DNA from: Cunninghamia lanceolata
Taxonomy: Eukaryota > Streptophyta > Pinopsida > Cupressales > Cupressaceae
Assembly (NCBI GenBank): GCA_027924645.1
Contig: BSBN01001017.1
Coordinates: 5,420,501-5,484,500 of the forward strand
Length of the DNA stretch: 64,000 nucleotides
Direction: 5' to 3'
The notes below the pieces were generated by a model that did no database searches, was not told the origin of the DNA, and saw nothing but the letters and a program-made list of their open reading frames with translations. Positions 57,519 through 64,000 of the stretch are shown piece after piece. The stretch's first letter is position 1. Each line of letters opens with the position of its first letter. Both the position numbers and the translations under genes were made by a program.

Positions 57519-58623
57519 TGTTGATAACTGAGAGGGGGGGTGAATCAGTTATCTTAATTACTTTAACTTTCTGATCTTCTTTAGCAATTAGTGCAGCATC
57601 AAATCATATAAGCAAACATACCCATGAAAATTGAAATAACATCAATACACATGACACAAGGATTTTGACGTGGAAAACCCTGTTAAGGGAAAAACCAGGG
57701 GTAACCCAACATTGTATTCTCTATTAAAAGAATAAGATTGTACAAAATGGCACTTGCCAATTAGGGCTCATTGCCCGAGCACACTGCTCACAAGAGGCTC
57801 AGAGCCTACAAGAGACTCACTGTCTACAAGTTATAAAGAGTGTAACAAGATACTTGAACTAATGAGAAGCATCCACATATGCTGCAGTTCAGTTCTGGTT
57901 AGGCTCAGTACACTGATCTACTACACTTCATTCTTCCTCTTCTTTGGTGTTGTTGTCCTGTCACATACCAGACCTACCTTACTGTTTTCACACTGCTCTT
58001 CTAGTTTTCTTCACACTTCATGCACACACACACACACTCCTTCACATCCAAAACCATCTAGTATATATATCCGCACCAATGATTTCAACACCTTTCTAGT
58101 CGGCATCCGGAATAGTCAATATTTTCCCAAACTCTAATCTGTCAGCTGAATCCTTACTTATCAAGTGATGCGTATCAAAGAGATGCTTATAGAAGTCATC
58201 AATCATGTCAGCCAATCATAAATGATACCTCAAGAAACTTGATCATCATCAATAACTCATTTGGATTAAGGTCTGATGTTCTGCCAGTTAGTTATTCCTC
58301 TATTAGCTCTGCCAAACAGGAACCCAACACTTAGGAATTCATATCTTTTCACTCTTACATCTCTGAAGGCTCAATCTTTGAAATATATTAGTCAAGGTAC
58401 TCCACTTGACTTCCCCAAGTCCGTACTTTACTGAGATACTTCCTCTGAGAGATCCAGACTTGACTGTCAGACCTTGCTATATACTCTGTTCTTGCTTACC
58501 GAACCAAGATACACTTCAGACTGTCTTCTGGTATGGTCATATCATGTCCTGCGGATGTGAGGGATGGACTTTGTTGCCATCAATGACAATACTCATGAAG
58601 CGACATAGTGTCTCTTGCCAACA
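57519..58623 (-). repeat. 5' LTR of B, 1,105 bp
   Basis: Partner of 44965-46072. Ends TTGCCAACA at 58623, followed by the target duplication. CA microsatellite at 58023-58038. Confidence 0.9.
57523..57553 (-). promoter_or_regulatory. PBS-proximal hairpin of B (perfect 9-bp stem)
   Basis: GATAACTGA at 57523-57531 pairs with TCAGTTATC at 57545-57553 around the same 13-base loop as in A. Compared with A, the outer stem bases differ on both sides together, so pairing is kept. The 3' LTR copy is at 44969-44999, with loop changes but an intact stem. Confidence 0.75.
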
Positions 58624-58628
58624 TAGGG

Positions 58629-59294
58629 TTTGCTTCATCCACAGCACTTGTGTACAACAAGATGTTGCTGTAATATACTCACCTTTGCTGTTGATAAGGA
58701 CATTGAATCTTGTTTCTTACTGAACCAAGAGACCAATCTGTCTCCTAGAAAAATGCAATTCCACTAGTACTTTTTTGGTCATCCACACATCCTGCCAAAT
58801 CAACATTAGTGTAGGCACTCAAAGAGAAGTCAACATCTCTTTTATACCACAAACCATAATCTGGAGTACCCTTCAAATATCTGAATATTCTTTTCACTGC
58901 CTTCTCATGAGCTTGCTTAGGATTAGCTTGATATCTATCAGCCACATATACTGCATGCATAATATCAGGTCTAGAAGAAGTCAAGTACAACAATCCTCTA
59001 ATCATAGATCTATAGAGATTTTGATCAACCTCTGGAGACTCATCATTCTTGCTCAAGTGACATCCAGTGACCATGGGAGTACTCACTAGTTTTGAATCCT
59101 CCATACTAAACTTCTTCAATATTTCTCTAACATACTTTGCCTGAGAAATAAAGATACCAGCATCTAGTTGAGCAATTTGAATCCCAAGGAAGAAAGACAT
59201 CTCACCAATCATGGACATCTCAAACTCTTTTTGCATTTCTTTTGTAAATCTCTTACACATGTTATCTCCACCAAAGATGATATCATCAACATGA
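58629..59294 (-). pseudogene. reverse transcriptase and start of RNase H of copia C
   Basis: Minus-strand RT from HVDDIIFGGDNMCKRFTKEM (catalytic box with His for Tyr) through EMSFFLGIQIAQLDAGIFIS, TSSRPDIMHAVYVADRYQAN and KAVKRIFRYLKGTPDYGLWY to the RNase H start. Element D is inserted just before the catalytic box. At the other side the frame runs into element B and resumes at 44964. Confidence 0.9.
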
Positions 59295-60266
59295 TGTAGG
59301 AGCATCTAGAAACATTCAAAACAATTGGGATAGTTAACAATAAGTTGCAGAGTACCGAGAGAGCGACCTTGAAGAATACCACATTTTACTGCATTTGTAT
59401 ATTAGAGGCTGTAGAGCTGGACTTAACATCTAGACATCATCATCTACAATATATCCCAAATTTAGGTCATTTGAGGTTGATTCTAGAGAGATATTTCTAT
59501 CAAAAGATCACCTACTTTTAACTATTTTCACAGAGAAGAGCCGACAGTGTTTAGTGAAGTCTAATTGGCTTGCAGAGAAATTATGTGACTTGTGGAGCTT
59601 AAAGGAACATTACTTAATGAAGTATAGGACCTAGCCGACCTTCATGGAGATTTGCATGAAGTTTTATGTACTGGCAGATCAATACCTTATGTTTAGGTCC
59701 AACCTATTAGTGTACACATGTTTCATACTAGCCGTTGCAATTAGGTAGACTTGATAATGATTTGAAGGATTGTCTAGAGGATACAAATGAGGGATACCAA
59801 TTTTTTACAAAGCACCAGTGACAAAATGAACAATTATGCAAAGACATGAAGCAAATTCATAAGTGTTTTGATCTGAAGAAGAAGTAGAAGTGAAGCAGAG
59901 AGCAGAGCAGAGAACAAAATAAGTTGTAGAGCAGAGAATTAAGGAGATGGTGAAGGAAATCATAAAATAATGTTGTTGTATGAATGTTTTGTAACCCTAG
60001 GCTGCAGTCTAGTGTCTGTAAAATCCTAAGTGGCATATGTAATGTGTTTTAATATTATAATATAAGAGGAATGAGCTTTGAAGGCTAGGTTTTTCCCTTT
60101 TAGGGTTTTCCTAGGATATATCTTGTGTCATGAGTGTATGAATGTCTCTTTCATTATGTTGTTACCTATTTACTTTTGTTGCATCTCTAATTGATTATGC
60201 TATTAGTTGATTAAGGTTGCAAGGTTGGACAATCCCTCATCAGACCCTTTTACCTTGACTGCATCA
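59295..60266 (+). repeat. 5' LTR of D, 972 bp
   Basis: TATA-like ATTATAATATAAGAGG at 60053-60068. The end CATCA is followed two bases later by the primer site. The first 85 bases match 63913-64000 with scattered differences, many C/T. Confidence 0.8.
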
Positions 60267-60268
60267 TG

Positions 60269-60283
60269 TGGTATTAGAGTTAG
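60269..60283 (+). promoter_or_regulatory. primer-binding site of D, degenerate
   Basis: TGGTATTAGAGTTAG, two C-to-T changes from the iMet motif TGGTATCAGAGCTAG. Confidence 0.7.
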
Positions 60284-60429
60284 TTGTGAATCTGTTGGGA
60301 AGGAAGACAATGTTGAAAGAAGTATGAAACCCTAGAAGTAACAAGTGTCACCGTTGAAGAAGATCAAGACAAGGAAGCTTCGGTAATCTTTTCAAATTAA
60401 GTTATTTATTTGATTTTTTTTAATAGGGA

Positions 60430-60546
60430 AGATTGGAAAAAGGATGAAGAAAGAAAATGAAACCCTAATATGCAAAAAGGATATTTTGGAAGAAGAATTG
60501 TGTGAAATCAAGAGGTGTAATTCAAAATTGATGGAAAGGATAAAAG
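60430..60546 (+). pseudogene. gag-like frame of D, N-terminal coiled coil
   Basis: Lys/Glu-rich helix (KRMKKENETLICKKDILEEE) in the D leader, interrupted at 60546 by solo LTR E and continued at 61984. Confidence 0.5.
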
Positions 60547-61978
60547 TGTTGAAATACAGCGGACAACTGAGAGGGGGAGGGGGGGTGAATCAATTGTCAC
60601 AGAAACTTAGCTTCATATGAACATCAAACCATCAATAACTTAATTGCTTATAATCAGATTTAATCATGAAAGCATAAAACCATAAGCTTAATCATAAACA
60701 TACATCCAACACATCAAACACCATATTTTTAAGTGGAAAACCCTAAAAGGGAAAAACCATCGTGGGTGTTAGCCCATAGAAATATATGATTTATAACAAT
60801 ACCAAAAAATAGAGGCTTACTACCTATAAGGGTCACTGGCAGAGGGTGGCTCATTGCCAAGGGGTGGCTCATTACCAAAGAGGTGAACTAATTAAGTAGC
60901 ACCTGCTCCATGCTAGGATTCAGTTCCATTGAAGTACAATATAACTTATCTGCTCTTCTCTTTCATACCTTCACATTTATCTCTTCATATTTGCACACTC
61001 ACCCATTTTTTGCAACTCTATTACATGATTTTATACAATTCATCAACCTTGGAATGTACATCAAGGCTGGCATTACATTCAACAAACCATTGGAACATTG
61101 TCCAAGGTTGGCATTACAAAACATACATAGAAATAGGTCTAGACCTATTACAAAATTTAGCTAAGGAAAAATGAAGAGAAGTATGATGAACATGCCATGT
61201 CTTAGCTAGGACTCAAACACAATCCACCATGTGACAACACACTTCTACAATCTTCAATGCATCTCCGCAAATAGTGAAAACAACCAAGTCGGCCAAGACT
61301 AGAGTTAACACTAGGTAGGAACATGATCAGAAGACATCCACAAGCACATTGTAATCACTAGGATCAACCGCATGATCTCTAACCACTCTGTCAAGAAGAT
61401 TCTTCAAATCAGAGCACAAGAACAACACTGTCAGCTACTGTCATAAAGAAAAGATAGCTTGCGAACTGCCAAATAAAAAACCATTGGAGTTAAAGGCACT
61501 TAACATTATCTCAGACTTATCTCTAGAACCACAGATCAAAATACTTCAATGTGGAGAAATGCAGAGCATAACACTTTCTCCCTGTCTTTACCAAACATAC
61601 AGAAAAAGCTGTTTTCACTCTAGTGAACATAACTCACTCAATTCTTTATACCGAAGGCTCAAACTTAGAACATAGCATCTTCAGATGGACTTCTAAATAA
61701 ATTCCAATCTATAGACAAAGATATTCATTCTACATAAAATGCAGAGTATTGTTTTGGATTGTTCTTCTATATACAATACACTGTTTCCACTGCAACTCAC
61801 TATTTCTACTAGAGGCTAATTTTCTCAATATCCTCAACATCTAGATTACTTAGATAAGTAAACACAAAGCACCTTACTCATTACAAGTAGACAACAAGAT
61901 AGGAGCACAGTTGACACCAATGACAAAACAAATATATTGACATCAATGACAACACTGATTAGGCACATACTTGCAACA
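60547..61978 (-). mobile_element. solo LTR E, 1,432 bp
   Basis: Starts TGTTGAAATACAGCGG and ends ACTTGCAACA, with perfect AAAAG duplications at 60542-60546 and 61979-61983. It belongs to the copia LTR type of A, B and C: the hairpin GGACAACTGA/TCAATTGTC is at 60561-60598 with an enlarged 19-base G-rich loop. Orientation is inferred from that match. No internal sequence remains. Confidence 0.88.
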
Positions 61979-61983
61979 AAAAG

Positions 61984-63184
61984 AACTAGGAGAAGACAAA
62001 TATGATGCTCTTGAGGAAGAACTAAAAAATTTAAAGAGGAGAAATGAAGACCTGGAGGTAGAGCTAAAGTTGGTTGAGGATGTTGAAAAGATATTTGAAG
62101 AATTGGAAGAAGGATTTAAGATGTTTGGGAAGGTGGAAAAGAGGAATAGAGATCTGGAGGAAATTTGGAAGAGTTGAAAAATGAAAATAGTTTACAAAAG
62201 AATGAAATATTAGGATTGAAGGAACGAATTAATCAGTTGGAGTAGTCACTTGTAGCATGCAGAAAGGAGAATGAAAGTTTGAGATCTGATTCTAAACTTT
62301 GTGATGTTTCTTGTGATACGAATCACTTGTGTAATGTTGCATAAGCTTCTTTAAATAGTAAGATTAAAGATGACAGTGTGACGGAACCTGCAGTTGTTGG
62401 TGATGGTATTGCTTTCAAAATCATGCAAAGAATGGGATATGAAGGATAAGGATTGGGAAAGCATCAACAAGGAATTACAAAATATATTGAACTAGTAATA
62501 CGATCAAGAAGTAAAGGTCTTGGATATGGAAAAGGTAAGGATGTTATTGCAAATTCAAACAAATCAAATTAGGGAAGAAAATGTATGTATTGTTCACATT
62601 GTAATAGATGTGGACATGAAAAGGAATTGTGTTGGGATCTACATCCTTGTAAGTTCTGTGGATTAAGGAATCATTTTGAAAAGATGTGTTGGAATAAAAT
62701 AAGGAGGAGAAATCTTATGATAGACTATATGCAGATGGATTATGGATGGGTTGATGGATAAAAATGGAAACATGTTACTTGTATGTTAAGAAGGTTCTAT
62801 AGATGGAAGTATTCATATGTTGGAGAGAAAAGAAGATATGGGTCAGAATGCAGACCTTATGTAAAGTAGAACTAGAACAATAATTCAAACTATAGAGGGA
62901 GAGATGACAGAAGTCATAATTCTTATCATAGTGAAGGATGCAGAAGAGATGAAAGAGGACTTGATAGAAGACCATTCAGAGTAACCTATTTTCAAGTTTG
63001 GAGGAGAAAAGAATCAAGTAGGGAATGTCAACAAGAACCTATTACAAGAAAGGCTAATGATGAGGAAATAATAACTGATGCAGAGGAAGTTTATGCTGAG
63101 GAAGAAGAACCTATCAACTCACTAAGTTTGATAGAGAAACCAGAAGAAGGTGAAGCATTGATCTTAAGAAGAGTTATGTTATAG
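61984..63184 (+). pseudogene. gag-like frame of D: coiled coil, G-patch, two CCHC knuckles
   Basis: The frame goes from coiled coil (ALEEELKNLKRRNEDLEVEL), through a frameshift near 62158, to ENSLQKNEILGLKERINQLE and then a linker. A G-patch (62411-62538) and two knuckles follow in the same frame, CSHCNRCGHEKELC at 62591-62632 and CKFCGLRNHFEKMC at 62648-62689. Next is an Arg/Ser-rich part (about 62890-62990) and an acidic end with SLSLIEKPEEGEALILRRVM before TAG 63182-63184. A handful of TAA/TAG/TGA codons break it. An RNA-binding particle protein is the likely role. G-patch domains are known C-terminal to protease in betaretroviruses and in some plant gypsy polyproteins; here it precedes the knuckles. 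Confidence 0.72.
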
Positions 63185-63912
63185 ATTAATCATAAGAGAA
63201 AACATTGCAAGAGAAAATTTGTGTGTGGACAAGTGTGAAGCACAGTAGGAAAAGGAAATTCATATTGTAGAGAAAGATGAAATAATAAGATATTTTATCG
63301 AAGGAGAAATTTTGAGTACCAGAGTAAAGGAAACATGGATAAAGGAGCATAGATAAGTATAGGAGAAGTATATGTAGAGCAGAAACTGGAAGATATTGGG
63401 GTGTGTGAGAGAAATTGTATCTAGAACCTGAGATCAGAAAGTGTTGCAGAGAAAATTTAGAAAGTACATTGATAGAATCAAAGAAGTAACTGATTGTTTC
63501 AGAGGATGCAAGTATGTATTGATTGACTCTTAATTGATTGAAATTGAATTTGACTTGAGGCAACTTGTAGAGAAGACTTGCTCAGATTGCTGACCATTGA
63601 GGCAGTGTAGGGATTGCAAGTAGACCACTGAACCTAGATCATCATAGAACATGAATAATTTGAGGTAACTTGTAGAGAAGACTTTCTTAGATTGCCAATC
63701 ATTGAGGCAGTGCAAGGCTTGCAAGTAGACCACCGAACTTAGAAGAACTTGAGGCAGTTTTGTAGGGTGGACTTGAACAGACCGCCAACCTTGAGGTAGT
63801 TGCAAGTACCTGTGAATAGATCGCTGAACCTTTGCAAGGAAACAACATTGATTTTGGCATAATATAGACCAAAGTGAAGAGGCTCACTTTTCAAATAACC
63901 CCAAGAGTTTGA
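63185..63912 (+). other. D 3' region with three imperfect 90-107 bp repeats
   Basis: Non-coding. A unit beginning CTTGAGGCAACTTGTAGAG and ending with AAGTAGACCACTGAAC occurs at about 63553-63641 and 63658-63741, with a shorter third copy at 63748-63835. The LTR starts at 63913. No clear polypurine tract. Confidence 0.55.
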
Positions 63913-64000
63913 TGCAGGAGCATCCAGAAGCATTCAAAATAATTGGGACAATTAACAGTAAGTTGCAGAGTACTGAGAGAGTGACCTTAGAGAATACCGC
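63913..64000 (+). repeat. 3' LTR of D, first 88 bases only
   Basis: TGCAGGAGCATCCAGAAGC matches 59295 onward; cut by the window end. Confidence 0.8.

Larger units (their letters stand above)
44965..58623 (-). mobile_element. element B: copia-type non-autonomous LTR element with gag-like and accessory frames, split by element A
   Basis: LTRs at 44965-46072 and 57519-58623 (TGTTGATAACTGAGA...TTGCCAACA). Target duplication GAGGG/TAGGG (44960-44964, 58624-58628). Primer site and polypurine tract are in place. Without element A it is about 6.8 kb. The interior has a coiled coil and four CCHC knuckles, then an accessory frame with a second coiled coil. I find no protease, integrase, RT or RNase H. 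It therefore depends on another copia element, perhaps of the A or C type, whose primer site and polypurine tract are similar. Confidence 0.85.
34499..64000 (-). mobile_element. Ty1/copia element C (minus strand), carrying five nested insertions; right end outside window
   Basis: The 3' LTR (34499-43747, split), polypurine tract, RNase H end (44681-44964) and RT (58629-59294) are collinear on the minus strand once the insertions are removed: TRG in the LTR, a solo LTR, element B with A inside it, and element D with solo LTR E. The reading frame continues across the B insertion (residues KQT then LKDIKV), which proves the join. The 5' part of pol, gag and 5' LTR lie to the right of the window. 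Confidence 0.85.
59295..64000 (+). mobile_element. element D: gag-only LTR retrotransposon, right LTR cut by window end
   Basis: LTR at 59295-60266 (TGTAGGAGCATC...GACTGCATCA) and the start of its partner at 63913 (TGCAGGAGCATC). The primer site is degenerate. Without solo LTR E the interior is about 2.2 kb and holds only a gag-like frame: coiled coil, G-patch, two CCHC knuckles, Arg-rich and acidic tail. No pol seen. Inserted in RT of copia C; expected duplication CATGA at 59290-59294. Confidence 0.82.

Noticed and set aside
1..64000. Host genes, tRNA or rRNA genes, DNA transposons, endogenous pararetroviruses
   Set aside because: All recognisable coding segments are LTR-retrotransposon parts or the accessory frames found in them; no cloverleaf, rRNA-like or movement-protein-like segment noticed.

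Overview
This is plant nuclear DNA, and every recognisable coding sequence in it belongs to an LTR retrotransposon. I found no host gene, no tRNA or rRNA gene and no CRISPR array. The clues to the source are tRNA-iMet-type primer sites (TGGTATCAGAGC-like), plant-style Ty3/gypsy (Tat-like) and Ty1/copia pol domains, very large AT-rich LTRs, and heavy nesting of old copies. This fits a large-genome seed plant, most plausibly a gymnosperm; that placement is inference.

The left third (1-28261) is a nest on an older fragment. A plus-strand gypsy element (G: RNase H and integrase at 1-1676, 3' LTR at 25880-26972) was split by a structurally complete 22.0 kb minus-strand gypsy element (Gi, 2754-24769). 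Gi has 6.84 kb LTRs. Each LTR carries a decayed reading frame of about 4.4 kb, downstream of an array of palindromic repeats. Its internal region encodes gag, protease, an extra RNase H, RT, RNase H and integrase, in that unusual order. G itself sits next to a fragment (H, 26973-28261) that holds a relative of the Gi LTR reading frame and an array of eight 30-bp palindromes.

The right part (about 29000-64000) is a deeper nest. A plus-strand gypsy element (F, gag-PR-RT) is broken at 34498 by copia element C (minus strand), which runs to the right edge. The 3' LTR of C was hit by TRG, a 7.05 kb gag-only element with an intact 524-codon gag, 2,220-bp LTRs and a perfect GACAC duplication. The C interior was hit by a solo LTR (43812-44584), by element B (44965-58623) and by gag-only element D (59295 to the edge). 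B contains complete copia element A (48943-55801, TSD TGATT). D contains solo LTR E (60547-61978, TSD AAAAG).

Three observations stand out. First, an accessory reading frame with a folded N-terminal region, an acidic linker and a C-terminal coiled coil seems to be shared by unrelated elements (Gi LTR, H, B). Second, copia-type LTRs A, B, C and E share a hairpin beside the primer site whose stem sequence changes between families while pairing is largely kept. Third, internal stops are mostly TAG in place of CAG, as expected from cytosine deamination at CHG methylation sites. Comparisons are by eye; no alignment or database search was run.
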